Below the pieces are notes generated by a model, which saw only the letters and a list, made by a program, of their open reading frames with translations, did no database searches and had not been told where the DNA came from. The translations under genes and the position numbers were made by a program. Below are positions 9,073 to 17,552 of a stretch of DNA of 52,284 nucleotides, in pieces. This DNA comes from an uncultured Eggerthellaceae bacterium. GTDB lineage: Bacteria > Actinomycetota > Coriobacteriia > Coriobacteriales > Eggerthellaceae. The stretch is from contig CAJURZ010000018.1 of assembly GCA_910588905.1 (NCBI GenBank), forward strand, positions 1 to 52,284, given 5' to 3'. The stretch's first letter is position 1; each line of letters opens with the position of its first letter.

Positions 9073-9219
9073 CCCATCAGCAAAGAACGGGGAATGAGCG
9101 CGGGTATAGCACCCAGGGAGAGCCGACGCTCCCGACTTGCTTCCCATGAGCAAGAAGATTCTCGCCAGCGGCTGGGCGTGCAGGTATAGGAAGAAAGACA
9201 TCTACCGAAAGGAAGAAAG

Positions 9220-9333
9220 ATGAAGGTACGTCCTTCGGTCAAGAAGATGTGCGACAAGTGCAAGATCATCCGACGCCACGGCAAGGTGCTTGTCATCTGT
9301 GACAACCCTCGCCACAAGCAGCGTCAGGGCTAG
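9220..9333 (+). CDS. rpmJ: 50S ribosomal protein L36
   Basis: 37 codons, starting 'MKVRPSVKKMCDKCK' and ending 'NPRHKQRQG'. The zinc ribbon ligands are complete (Cys11, Cys14, Cys27, His32), so this is the zinc-binding C+ form. A GGAAG ribosome binding site precedes the ATG. It sits between infA and rpsM as in most bacteria, 15 bases before rpsM. The gene is very small but unambiguous because L36 is highly conserved. Confidence 0.97.
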   Translation: MKVRPSVKKMCDKCKIIRRHGKVLVICDNPRHKQRQG

Positions 9334-9348
9334 GGGAGGAAGTAAAAC

Positions 9349-9720
9349 ATGGCAGTACGTCTTGTAGGCGTAGACCTTCCGCAGAGCAAGCGCGTGGAGA
9401 TCGCTCTTACCTACATCTACGGAATCGGCCTCACCACTTCGAAGAAGATCCTCGCAGAGACCGGGGTTGACCCGGATATCCGCGTCAAGGATCTCACCGA
9501 GGAGGACCTTTCCAAGCTTCGCGATTACATCCAGAGCCACCTGAAGGTGGAAGGCGACCTGCATCGTGAGGTTTCCCAGAACATCAAGCGCCTCATGGAG
9601 ATCGGCTGCTATCGCGGCCTTCGCCACCGTAGGGGCCTGCCGGTCCGTGGTCAGCGCACGCATACCAATGCTCGCACGCGCAAGGGCCCGCGCAAGCAAA
9701 TCGGCGGCAAGAGAAAGTAG
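9349..9720 (+). CDS. rpsM: 30S ribosomal protein S13
   Basis: 123 residues. The N-terminal helix-two-turns-helix part, 'GVDLPQSKRVEIALTYIYGI', and the basic tail, 'RGLRHRRGLPVRGQRTHTNA', are typical of S13, which sits in the 30S head and contacts the P-site tRNA and L5. The ATG follows a GGAGG at 9335-9339. Part of the rpmJ-rpsM-rpsK-rpsD-rpoA-rplQ alpha operon. Confidence 0.98.
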   Translation: MAVRLVGVDLPQSKRVEIALTYIYGIGLTTSKKILAETGVDPDIRVKDLTEEDLSKLRDYIQSHLKVEGDLHREVSQNIKRLMEIGCYRGLRHRRGLPVRGQRTHTNARTRKGPRKQIGGKRK

Positions 9721-9734
9721 AGTGAGGAAGCATA

Positions 9735-10130
9735 ATGGCTAAGAAGAACGTAACTGCGCGCGTCAAGCGCTCTGAACGTAAGAACATCGCCGTGGGTGCT
9801 GCTCACATCAAGTCTACGTTCAACAACACCATCATCTCCATCACAGATCCCCAGGGCAATGTGATCGCTTGGCAATCTGCTGGCACCGTCGGCTTCAAGG
9901 GAAGCCGCAAGTCCACCCCCTTCGCCGCCCAGATGGCAGCGGAGGCCTGTGCGAAGATCGCCATGGAGCACGGCCTGCGCAAGGTGGCTGTGTTCGTCAA
10001 GGGCCCCGGTTCTGGTCGCGAGACGGCCATCCGTACCCTGCAGGCGGCTGGGCTTGAGATCGCCAGCATCCAAGATTGCACCCCCATCCCGCACAACGGC
10101 TGCCGCCCCAAGAAGCGCCGCCGCGTGTAG
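9735..10130 (+). CDS. rpsK: 30S ribosomal protein S11
   Basis: 131 residues with the S11 core 'GAAHIKSTFNNTIISITD' and the C-terminal 'DCTPIPHNGCRPKKRRRV', which is nearly invariant among bacteria. It lines the 30S platform near the mRNA exit channel. It starts 14 bases after rpsM behind GAGGAAG and is followed 19 bases later by rpsD. Confidence 0.98.
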   Translation: MAKKNVTARVKRSERKNIAVGAAHIKSTFNNTIISITDPQGNVIAWQSAGTVGFKGSRKSTPFAAQMAAEACAKIAMEHGLRKVAVFVKGPGSGRETAIRTLQAAGLEIASIQDCTPIPHNGCRPKKRRRV

Positions 10131-10149
10131 TTCGAAAGGATCTGACTTT

Positions 10150-10776
10150 ATGGCACGATACACTGGACCATCCTGCCGCCTCTGCAGGCGTGAGGGATGC
10201 AAGCTCTTCCTCAAGGGCGACCGCTGCTACACCGACAAGTGCGCTATCGAGCGTCGCGATTACGCTCCTGGCGAGGCCGGCCGCAAGCGCGTCAAGGAAA
10301 GCGAATACCGCATGCAGCTTCGCGAGAAGCAGAAGACCAAGCGCATCTACGGGCTGCTGGAGAAGCAGTTCCATCATTACTACGAGATGGCCAGCCGTCA
10401 GCAGGGTGTTACGGGCGAGAACCTGCTCCGCATCCTGGAGAGCCGCCTGGACAACGTGGTCTATCGGCTGGGATTCGCGAAATCCCGTGCTGAGGCCCGT
10501 CAGCAGGTGCGTCATGGGCACATTCAGGTGAACGGCCGTCGTGTGGACATCCCGTCCTTCCGCGTTCGTCCGGGTGACCTGATCGCTGTGGCTCCCAAGG
10601 CTCGGGACATGCTGGTCATCAAGAGCGCTCTCATCTCCAATGAGCGCACGAGCGTACCTGCTTGGCTGGAGGTGGACATCGAGAAGCTTCAGGGCAGCGT
10701 CCTTTCGCTCCCGCAGCGCGATCAGATCGATTCCGATATCCGCGAGCAGCTCATCGTCGAGCTCTACTCGAAATAA
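10150..10776 (+). CDS. rpsD: 30S ribosomal protein S4
   Basis: 208 residues. The zinc-binding C+ form is present, with Cys9, Cys12, Cys26 and Cys31 at the same positions as in well-studied thermophile S4. The S4 RNA-binding domain follows ('RLDNVVYRLGFAKSRAEARQ'). S4 nucleates 16S assembly and in many bacteria represses its own operon. The frame is open upstream inside rpsK, but the ATG at 10150 has an AAAGGA site and gives the canonical 'MARYTGP' start. Confidence 0.97.
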   Translation: MARYTGPSCRLCRREGCKLFLKGDRCYTDKCAIERRDYAPGEAGRKRVKESEYRMQLREKQKTKRIYGLLEKQFHHYYEMASRQQGVTGENLLRILESRLDNVVYRLGFAKSRAEARQQVRHGHIQVNGRRVDIPSFRVRPGDLIAVAPKARDMLVIKSALISNERTSVPAWLEVDIEKLQGSVLSLPQRDQIDSDIREQLIVELYSK

Positions 10777-10805
10777 GCTTGGACTTTTAAGGAGGCTCAT
10801 CACAC

Positions 10806-11759
10806 ATGACAGAGTTCATGAGGCCTACTGTAAGCACTGAGGAAGTCAACAGCACGGTTGCTCGTTACATCGTCGAACCGCTGGAGCGCGGTTACGGCAA
10901 CACGCTGGGGAACTCCATGCGCCGGGTGCTGCTCTCGTCCCTGGATGGGGCGAAGGCGACAGCCATCCAGATCGATGGTGTGCAGCATGAGTTCACCACA
11001 GCAGAAGGCGTTATCGAAGACATCACTGATATCGTTCTGAACGTGAAGGGCCTTGTGTTCAGCGCGCTGACGGATGACATCGTCGAGGCTACGGCTCATG
11101 TCTCCGCCGAGGGCCCCTGCGTGGTCACCGGCGCAGACCTTGAGGTGCCGACGGAATTCACCCTGGTGAACCCTCAGCACGTCATCGCCACGGTGGCCGA
11201 TGGTGGTCAGCTGGACATGTCCATCCGCATCGGCGTTGGACGCGGCTATGTCAGCGCTGACAACAACAAGCGCACGGAAGATCCGATCGGCATCATCCCG
11301 GTGGACTCTCTGTTCTCCCCGGTGCGTCGTTGCACCATGAACGTAGAGGACACCCGCGTGGGTCAGCACACTGACTACGACCGCCTCACCCTTGAGGTCG
11401 AGACGGACGGTTCCATCTCTCCCACTGAGGCCGTGTGCCGTGGTGCGAACATCATCAACCAGTACATGGGGGCGTTCCTCTCCTTGGTGGATGATGATGC
11501 TGATGAGGAAGCGGTGGAATCCGCCTCCATCTTCGCGCCGGAGAACACCGAGACCAATGCAGAGCTGGACAAGCAGATCGAGGACCTGGACCTTTCCGTC
11601 CGTTCCTACAACTGCCTGAAGCGTGCGGGCATCCACTCCGTTCGCCAGCTGGTGGAATTCTCTGAGAACGACCTTCTGAATATCCGCAATTTCGGAGCGA
11701 AATCCATCGAAGAGGTCAAGGACAAGCTGATCTCCATGGATCTGAACCTCAAGTTTTAG
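10806..11759 (+). CDS. rpoA: RNA polymerase alpha subunit
   Basis: 317 residues. The N-terminal assembly domain (about 1-230) has the family signature 'LERGYGNTLGNSMRRVLLSS'. A short acidic linker is followed by the C-terminal domain (about 248-310), 'SYNCLKRAGIHSVRQLVEF', whose helix-hairpin-helix binds promoter UP elements and activators. Start ATG at 10806 follows a strong AAGGAGG; an ATG four codons further in is a less likely alternative. It sits between rpsD and rplQ in the standard order. Confidence 0.98.
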   Translation: MTEFMRPTVSTEEVNSTVARYIVEPLERGYGNTLGNSMRRVLLSSLDGAKATAIQIDGVQHEFTTAEGVIEDITDIVLNVKGLVFSALTDDIVEATAHVSAEGPCVVTGADLEVPTEFTLVNPQHVIATVADGGQLDMSIRIGVGRGYVSADNNKRTEDPIGIIPVDSLFSPVRRCTMNVEDTRVGQHTDYDRLTLEVETDGSISPTEAVCRGANIINQYMGAFLSLVDDDADEEAVESASIFAPENTETNAELDKQIEDLDLSVRSYNCLKRAGIHSVRQLVEFSENDLLNIRNFGAKSIEEVKDKLISMDLNLKF

Positions 11760-11769
11760 GAGCTAGAAA

Positions 11770-12489
11770 ATGAGGCATAAGTACAAGGGGCGCAAGCTCG
11801 GAACAGATTGGAGCCACACCAAGGCCATGAAGCGCAGCCTGGTGCAGCAGCTGTTCTTGAATGACCGCATCAAGACCATCGAGGCCCGCGCCAAGGAGAT
11901 CCGTCCTGACGTGGACAAGATCATCACCTGGGCGAAGAAGGGTGACCTGCATTCTCGGCGCCTGGCCATCGCAGCCCTGGGCAATGACAAAGAGCTCGTG
12001 CGCGAGATCTTCGAGAAGGTGCAGCAGGGCATGTTCGAGGGACGCCCGGGTGGCTACACGCGCATCATGAAGCTGGGGCCGCGCAAGGGCGACGGCGCTT
12101 CCATGGTCATCATGGAGCTGGTGACGGAGACCTGCGTGCCGAAGGCTGAGCGCAAGGCTGCTGCATCCAAGACCACAGCCAAGAAGAAGGCTGCACCGAA
12201 GAAGGCTGCCAAGAAGGACGAAGAGACCGCATCCGAGTCCGTGATCGAGGAGATCAAGGAGTCTGTGGAGGCGGCCGAGGAGAACTTCGCTGCTGAGGTC
12301 CAGGAAGCAGGCCAGGAGCAGTTGGCTGAGGAGAAGGCAGAGGCTGAGAAGGCCGAAGCCAAGGAAGAGGCCAAGGAAGCTCAGAAGGCCGAAGAGGTCC
12401 GCGAAGAGGAGGCCAAGGCCGAAGAGGCAGAGGCTGAGGAAGCCAAGGCTGAAGGGCTGAAGGCAGCTGACGAAGAGAAGGCCAAATAG
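11770..12489 (+). CDS. rplQ: 50S ribosomal protein L17 with long charged C-terminal extension
   Basis: 239 residues, about twice the usual L17. Residues 1-119 are a normal L17 ('MRHKYKGRKLGTDWSHTKAM', then 'RPGGYTRIMKLGPRKGDGA'). The rest is a low-complexity tail: a Lys/Ala segment at about 126-149, then a long Glu/Ala/Lys segment that should form a single helix or coiled coil. L17 lies by the polypeptide exit tunnel, so the tail could reach out from the ribosome surface there. Extended L17 proteins occur in some actinobacteria, but the role is not known to me. The stop TAG is in the same frame as the following ecfT. Confidence 0.95.
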   Translation: MRHKYKGRKLGTDWSHTKAMKRSLVQQLFLNDRIKTIEARAKEIRPDVDKIITWAKKGDLHSRRLAIAALGNDKELVREIFEKVQQGMFEGRPGGYTRIMKLGPRKGDGASMVIMELVTETCVPKAERKAAASKTTAKKKAAPKKAAKKDEETASESVIEEIKESVEAAEENFAAEVQEAGQEQLAEEKAEAEKAEAKEEAKEAQKAEEVREEEAKAEEAEAEEAKAEGLKAADEEKAK

Positions 12490-12524
12490 CCTCTGCGCAG
12501 CTTCTCTTCATACATCGCTGAAGA

Positions 12525-12557
12525 TTCGCCCGTGCATCGTGCAGATGCACGGGCGAA
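12525..12557 (+). terminator. 13-bp perfect hairpin at the rplQ/ecfT junction
   Basis: TTCGCCCGTGCAT and ATGCACGGGCGAA form a perfect 13-bp stem with a 7-base loop. It starts 36 bases after the rplQ stop and could end or attenuate the ribosomal operon. There is no contiguous T-run after it. The hairpin also contains the only canonical start codon proposed for ecfT (GTG at 12532), so it could instead control ecfT translation. Confidence 0.45.
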
Positions 12558-13191
12558 AGTCGTTCTATTGCTGTTGTTCTCAGTAGGGTTGTTCTTCATC
12601 CCTATCGGATGGGGGATGCTCGCGGCTGCTTGTCTGGTGGCAGCGGTCTTTGCGGCATCAAGGCTGCCAGCCCGCGCGGTCTTCCTCACCCCCGCCCCCG
12701 TCTACGCCATCTGCGCGCTCACGCTCTTCTGCAAGAGCCTCGCATTCGCCGACGGCGCCATGGGCCTCTCCTTCAAGGGGTTCCTTGAAGGAGGGTTCCT
12801 GTCCCTGCGCATCTGCCTTCTGGTGTGGGCGGGGCTCATCCTCTGCTATTCCACTACCTCCACGCAGCTGGTGAAGGCCTTTCTGTGGTATATGGAGCCA
12901 CTGCGGAGGTTCCATATACCGGTGGATGATATCGCTATGGTGCTCTCCATCGCGCTCCGATTCATACCCTTGATCGCTTGCGAATACGACCAGATACGCC
13001 AAGCTCAGTGGTCTCGGGGCGCTGCCTTTGATAGAGGAGGTCCCTACCAGCGCCTACGCGCCCACGCTCGGGTGCTGCTGCCTTTGATCTTGGGCCTCTT
13101 TCGCCGAGCTGGTCGCCTGGCTTCGGCTATGGATGTTCGGTGCTACGGGATGGAAAAACCTCCTCCCGGATGCTATGATGACACCCGCTGA
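12532..13191 (+). CDS. ecfT: EcfT-type transmembrane subunit of an ECF vitamin/metal transporter (start uncertain)
   Basis: 219 residues from GTG, with about five membrane helices. The two coupling-helix motifs of EcfT are seen in 'QWSRGAAF' and 'SAMDVRCYG' (the Ala-Arg-Gly region; the second is a variant, V-R-C). EcfT links two ATPases to substrate-binding S proteins such as BioY. In many bacteria the order is rplQ-ecfA1-ecfA2-ecfT-truA; here both ATPase genes are missing between rplQ and ecfT. Similarity to EcfT N-termini appears to continue upstream of the GTG ('YIAEDSPVHRADAR' versus the usual Y-x-P-G-D-S-P-L-H-R-L-D-P-R). The real start is therefore probably further left, perhaps CTG at 12493, which follows GAGAAGG. 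Confidence 0.75.
   Translation: MHRADARAKVVLLLLFSVGLFFIPIGWGMLAAACLVAAVFAASRLPARAVFLTPAPVYAICALTLFCKSLAFADGAMGLSFKGFLEGGFLSLRICLLVWAGLILCYSTTSTQLVKAFLWYMEPLRRFHIPVDDIAMVLSIALRFIPLIACEYDQIRQAQWSRGAAFDRGGPYQRLRAHARVLLPLILGLFRRAGRLASAMDVRCYGMEKPPPGCYDDTR
13151..13179 (+). promoter_or_regulatory. Candidate dnaE promoter inside the end of ecfT
   Basis: TGGAAA at 13151-13156, 17 bases, then TATGAT at 13174-13179, with TG one base upstream of the -10 (extended -10). This is the best full promoter match I see in the window. It lies just before the ecfT stop and would give dnaE a leader of about 70 bases. Confidence 0.45.
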
Positions 13192-13258
13192 ATCCAAGCG
13201 CCGCAAATGATCTTAAAACACAATATGGCGCGTCTCAAATAGACAGAAGGCACCATAT

Positions 13259-16200
13259 ATGGCATTCGTTCACTTGCACAACCATACGGAGTACTCACTG
13301 CTCGATGGCATCACTCATATCAAGGATATGGTGCGCCGCGCAGCTGATCTGGGCATGCCGGCTGTGGCCGTGACCGACCACGGCGTGATGCACGGAGCTA
13401 TCGAGCTGCGGGACTGTTGTAAGGCGGTAGAGGCCGAGACGGGCATTGCGGTCAAGCCCATCTACGGTTGTGAGGTCTACTTCACCACTGATGATGAGCT
13501 GCGCACCGATGTGCGTCCGAAGCTCTATCATCTGCTGCTCCTGGCGAAGACCACGGAGGGCTACCACAATCTGCTGAAGCTGGTCAGCGAATCCAACGTG
13601 GACAACATGTACTACAAGCCGCGCACCACCATGGCGCAGCTCAAGAAGTATGGCCACGGGATCATCGGCACCTCCGCTTGCGTGGCGGGCATCATCCCCA
13701 AGCTTCTGGATGCAGACCAGCTGGAGCAGGCGGTCGAGTGGGCGAAGCGCTTCTCTGAATGCTTCGATCCGGGAGATTTCTATATCGAGCTGCAGAATCA
13801 GGGCATCAAGACCGATTCCGGCAAGACCCAGACCCAGCTCAACCATCAACTGACAGAGGTGGCGAAGGCGGCGGGCATCAAGACCATCGCTACGAACGAT
13901 TTCCACTACTTGCTGCAAGAGGATGCCCGGGCTCAGGACGTCATGATGTGCATCGGCATGAAGCGCAATCTGGACGATCCTGATCGCATGCGCTTCCCCA
14001 ACGATCAGTTCTATATGAAGACCGAAGAGGAGATGCGCGAAGCCCTCAAGGACTTCCCTGAAGCCTGCGACACCACCGTTGAGATAGCAGAGAAATGCAA
14101 CGTTGAGATAGAGGATGAGACCATCCTCCCGCGGTTCCCGTTGCCTGAAGGGGAGACGGATGAGAGCTGGTTCCGCAAGCGCGTCCAAGAGGGTCTGGAG
14201 AAGCGCTACGGCCTACCGGTGCCCCCAGAGGCACAGGAGCGGGCTGATTATGAGATGGGCATCATCATCCAGCAGGGCTTCCCGGCCTACTTCCTCATCG
14301 TGCAGGAGTACATCGAATGGGCCCGTAGCCAGGGTATCGGCGTAGGACCGGGACGTGGTTCGGCTGCAGGGGCTATCGTGGCCTACGCCATGGGCATCAC
14401 GGATCTGGACCCCTTATCCAACGGATTGCTGTTCGAGCGCTTCCTTTCTCCTGAGCGCGTGGAGATGCCTGATATCGACGTCGACTTCGACGATGAGCGC
14501 CGCGGCGAGGTCATCGAGCATATCAAAGACGTCTATGGCGAAGATCACGTGGCGGGCGTCATCACCTTCGGCAAGCTCCAAGCGCGCAATGCCGTAAAGG
14601 ACTCAGCTCGCGTGCTGGGCTACCCCTTCTCTTTGGGTGAGCGTGTCTCCAAGATGATCCCGGATGAGCTGGGCATCACCATCAAAGAGGCCATGCAGAA
14701 GAATCTGGAGATGCAGGCCGCCTACGACAACGAACCCGAAGTGAAGGCCGTGCTGGACGCAGCACTGTCCATCGAGGGCAATGTGCGTGGCGAAGGCGTC
14801 CATGCTTGTGCCACCATCATCTGCCGTGATCCCATGTCCGATCACGTTCCCATGAAGCGGGATACGAAGGGCGGCGGCATCATCACCCAGTTCGATGGTC
14901 ACTACACTCCGGAACTGGGCTTGCTCAAGATGGACTTCTTGGGTTTGCGCACCTTGGGCGTGCTCTCGCGGGCTTGCGAGAACGTCTACAAACGCACAGG
15001 CAAGAAGATCGTACCCGAGGAGATCCCCACTGATGACGAGAAGGCCTTCGCGCTCATGCGCAGCGGCAACATGGACGGCCTCTTCCAGGTGGAAGGTGCG
15101 CTGTATGTGAGCCTCTTCAAGCGCCTGCCCCCGAAGCGCTTCTCTGACATCGTGGCTTCCATCGCTCTCAACCGGCCGGGCCCCTTGGAATCCGGCATGG
15201 TCGATGACTACGTGGAGGTGGCCAGCGGGCGCAAGGCCATCCATTACTATGATGACCGCCTGCGGCCCATCTTGGAAGAGACCTACGGCACCATGGTCTA
15301 CCAAGAGCAGATCATGCAGATCTCCATGGCCATGTCCGGCTTCTCTGCGGGTAAAGCGGACAAGCTTCGCAAGGCCATGGGCAAGAAGAAGCTCGAGGTC
15401 ATGCAGGAGCTCAAGGCTGACTGGGAGAGCGGTGCCGATGCGAATGGGTTCTCCAAGGATATCGCGCTCCAGATCTGGGATGACGCTGAGAAGTTCGCGA
15501 AGTACGCGTTCAACAAATCCCACTCTGCCGCCTATGCCATCCTGGTCATGCGCACAGCCTATCTCAAAGCCTACTATCCCAATGATTACATGGCTGCGGT
15601 CCTCTCCAGCTATATGGGCAAGACCGACCGCCTTATCCGCTATATCGCCAGTTGCAACCATAATGGCACGCCGGTGCTGCCGCCAGACATCAACGGCTCC
15701 AACATCGAATTCACGCCGGTGGAAGACGGCATCCGCTTCGGGCTCATGGGCGTGCGCGGCATCGGGCGCAATGTGGCTGAGGTCATCATCGCCGAGCGGG
15801 ATAAAGGCGGTCCCTACAAGAACCTCCACGACCTCGTCTCCCGGGTGGATCTGAAGACCGTGAACCGCAAGGCCATCGACGCTCTCATCAAGGGGGGCAC
15901 CTTCGATTCTTGCGGCTATACCCGCAAGCAGCTGATGTACTTCCTTGAGGAAACGCCCCTTCTGGAAGAGGCTCAGAAGCGCCAGAAGGACGCCAGCCAG
16001 GGTCAGGTCACCATGTTCGACATGTTCGGCGACGTTGAGGATTCCGGCTTCGAGATGAAGGTGCCGGAGCCAGACGGGGTGGAGTGGTCCCAGCGGGAGC
16101 TCTTGCGCAACGAGAAGGACATCATGGGCATCTATGTCACGGGGCATCCGTTGGAGCCCTACGAGGAGATGATGTCGAAGATCACGAAGCACACCATGGG

Positions 16201-16720
16201 CGAGCTGGCTGAGCGTCACTCTGATCTGAAATCCGCCACCTTCGTAGGGTTGGTGTCAACTGTGGTCATCAAGCCCACCAAGCGCGGGACCAACATGGCA
16301 ACGTTCCAGTTGGAAGACGCAACGGGTATGGTGGATTGCATCCTGTTCGATCATGCGAAGTACGCGCAGATGATCCATGAGGATGCGGTCATCAAGATCA
16401 AGGGCAAGTTCGAGGTGTCTGATCGCGGCAATCAGATCATCGCCTATGAGGTGGAAGAGCTGGAACTGGATGAGAGCCAGGCAACCCGGCGCGGGCCGGG
16501 GCATCTGGTGATCCGACTGGAGTCCAAGGAATTCGATGCAGCGCGCTCTCAGCGGCTGAACTCCATCCTGAATTCGTTCCCGGGCAGAGATGGCGTGGTC
16601 TTGATGGTACGTCAGGCCGATGGCCGCAAGTTCCGTGCAGAGCTTCCCGTCACCGTTGATTCCCAGAACAGCGTGCTGAAGACGGAGATATCCCGCCTCT
16701 TCGGACGCGTGGTGGCCTGA
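13259..16720 (+). CDS. dnaE: DNA polymerase III alpha subunit
   Basis: 1153 residues, full length for DnaE. The PHP domain opens with 'HLHNHTEYSLLDG' (His5, His7, His9 region) and spans about 1-210. The polymerase core has the glycine-rich 'GPGRGSAAG' and the catalytic 'PDIDVDFDDERR' with Asp405 and Asp407. The fingers, the helix-hairpin-helix region (about 830-860) and an OB fold (about 985-1060, 'TFVGLVSTV') follow. It is the replicative polymerase of a DnaE1-type system. ATG at 13259 follows AGAAGG. It lies between ecfT and truA, which is not the common place for dnaE. All key residues that I could check are present. Confidence 0.97.
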   Translation: MAFVHLHNHTEYSLLDGITHIKDMVRRAADLGMPAVAVTDHGVMHGAIELRDCCKAVEAETGIAVKPIYGCEVYFTTDDELRTDVRPKLYHLLLLAKTTEGYHNLLKLVSESNVDNMYYKPRTTMAQLKKYGHGIIGTSACVAGIIPKLLDADQLEQAVEWAKRFSECFDPGDFYIELQNQGIKTDSGKTQTQLNHQLTEVAKAAGIKTIATNDFHYLLQEDARAQDVMMCIGMKRNLDDPDRMRFPNDQFYMKTEEEMREALKDFPEACDTTVEIAEKCNVEIEDETILPRFPLPEGETDESWFRKRVQEGLEKRYGLPVPPEAQERADYEMGIIIQQGFPAYFLIVQEYIEWARSQGIGVGPGRGSAAGAIVAYAMGITDLDPLSNGLLFERFLSPERVEMPDIDVDFDDERRGEVIEHIKDVYGEDHVAGVITFGKLQARNAVKDSARVLGYPFSLGERVSKMIPDELGITIKEAMQKNLEMQAAYDNEPEVKAVLDAALSIEGNVRGEGVHACATIICRDPMSDHVPMKRDTKGGGIITQFDGHYTPELGLLKMDFLGLRTLGVLSRACENVYKRTGKKIVPEEIPTDDEKAFALMRSGNMDGLFQVEGALYVSLFKRLPPKRFSDIVASIALNRPGPLESGMVDDYVEVASGRKAIHYYDDRLRPILEETYGTMVYQEQIMQISMAMSGFSAGKADKLRKAMGKKKLEVMQELKADWESGADANGFSKDIALQIWDDAEKFAKYAFNKSHSAAYAILVMRTAYLKAYYPNDYMAAVLSSYMGKTDRLIRYIASCNHNGTPVLPPDINGSNIEFTPVEDGIRFGLMGVRGIGRNVAEVIIAERDKGGPYKNLHDLVSRVDLKTVNRKAIDALIKGGTFDSCGYTRKQLMYFLEETPLLEEAQKRQKDASQGQVTMFDMFGDVEDSGFEMKVPEPDGVEWSQRELLRNEKDIMGIYVTGHPLEPYEEMMSKITKHTMGELAERHSDLKSATFVGLVSTVVIKPTKRGTNMATFQLEDATGMVDCILFDHAKYAQMIHEDAVIKIKGKFEVSDRGNQIIAYEVEELELDESQATRRGPGHLVIRLESKEFDAARSQRLNSILNSFPGRDGVVLMVRQADGRKFRAELPVTVDSQNSVLKTEISRLFGRVVA

Positions 16721-16736
16721 TATATCTTGCGAGCGC

Positions 16737-17504
16737 ATGGACCAGCGAACCTATTCACTGACCTTGGCCTATAACGGTGCACCCTTCGCGGGGTTCGCTC
16801 GGCAGCCGGGTCGGCTCACGGTGCAAGGGGATGTGGAAAGTGCTCTGGGCACGCTCTTCCGGCGTCCCATAGAGGTCATCTGCGCGGGGCGCACGGATGC
16901 AGGTGTGCACGCTCGGTCCCAGGTGGTGAGCTTCGATGTGCGACCGGAGGAGATGGCGGGCCGCAAACCGGCACCGTTCCTGCGCTCTCTGAATGCGCTC
17001 ACCCATGACGGCATCTCAGTGCGCTCTGTGGATGAGCGCACCCCTGGATTCTCGGCTCGCTTCGATGCGAAGATACGCGAATACCGCTACTTCATCTTCA
17101 ATCGCGAATATCCACCCATCTTCACCGATGCCTTCGCATGGCATGTGAAGAAGCCGTTGGATGTGGATGCCATGCGCGCAGGTGCCGCCCATCTGATAGG
17201 GGAGCATGACTTCAAGAGCTTCTGCTTGGCTGCCTCGGCCGAAGGCCGGAGGACCTTTCGCTATGTGGATGAGATCTCCTTCCATGAATGCTGTGCATTC
17301 GGCGAGGATCTCCTCTTCGTGAAGGTGCGCGGCAATGCATTCCTCCATTCCATGGTGCGCGCTATGGTGGGCACGCTGGTGAATGTAGGGAAGGGGACGA
17401 AGCCCGCTGGGTGGGTGGCTGAGGCGCTTCGCGCGAGGAATCGCTCCGCTGCCGGGGAGAACGCGCCCGCCAAGGGTCTCGTTCTGTGGGATGTGGAGTA
17501 CTGA
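16737..17504 (+). CDS. truA: tRNA pseudouridine(38-40) synthase
   Basis: 255 residues with the TruA catalytic motif 'CAGRTDAGVHA' (nucleophile Asp54) and the conserved 'FDAKIREYRYFIFN' and 'FLHSMVRAMVGTL' blocks. It modifies uridines 38-40 of the anticodon arm of many tRNAs. The gene starts 16 bases after dnaE with a poor ribosome binding site. truA usually sits near rplQ and ecfT, so dnaE appears inserted in that conserved neighbourhood. Confidence 0.95.
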   Translation: MDQRTYSLTLAYNGAPFAGFARQPGRLTVQGDVESALGTLFRRPIEVICAGRTDAGVHARSQVVSFDVRPEEMAGRKPAPFLRSLNALTHDGISVRSVDERTPGFSARFDAKIREYRYFIFNREYPPIFTDAFAWHVKKPLDVDAMRAGAAHLIGEHDFKSFCLAASAEGRRTFRYVDEISFHECCAFGEDLLFVKVRGNAFLHSMVRAMVGTLVNVGKGTKPAGWVAEALRARNRSAAGENAPAKGLVLWDVEY

Positions 17505-17508
17505 ACCG

Positions 17509-17514
17509 TATAAT
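17509..17514 (+). promoter_or_regulatory. Consensus -10 box before the NSS transporter gene
   Basis: A perfect TATAAT lies five bases after the truA stop and about 40 bases before the next start. No good -35 is seen at 16-18 bases, so it is a candidate only. Confidence 0.35.
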
Positions 17515-17552
17515 CTACGCCGCTCTGCACCTTCCGATCCAAGGATCAAGCT

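Noticed and set aside
9094..9189. 31-residue open frame between infA and rpmJ
   Set aside because: It has no ribosome binding site at proper distance and no recognisable sequence; it is probably chance.
14603..16219. Long open frame (538 codons) on the minus strand inside dnaE
   Set aside because: It is fully antisense to a well-conserved gene, shows no recognisable motif and is explained by GC-rich codon structure.
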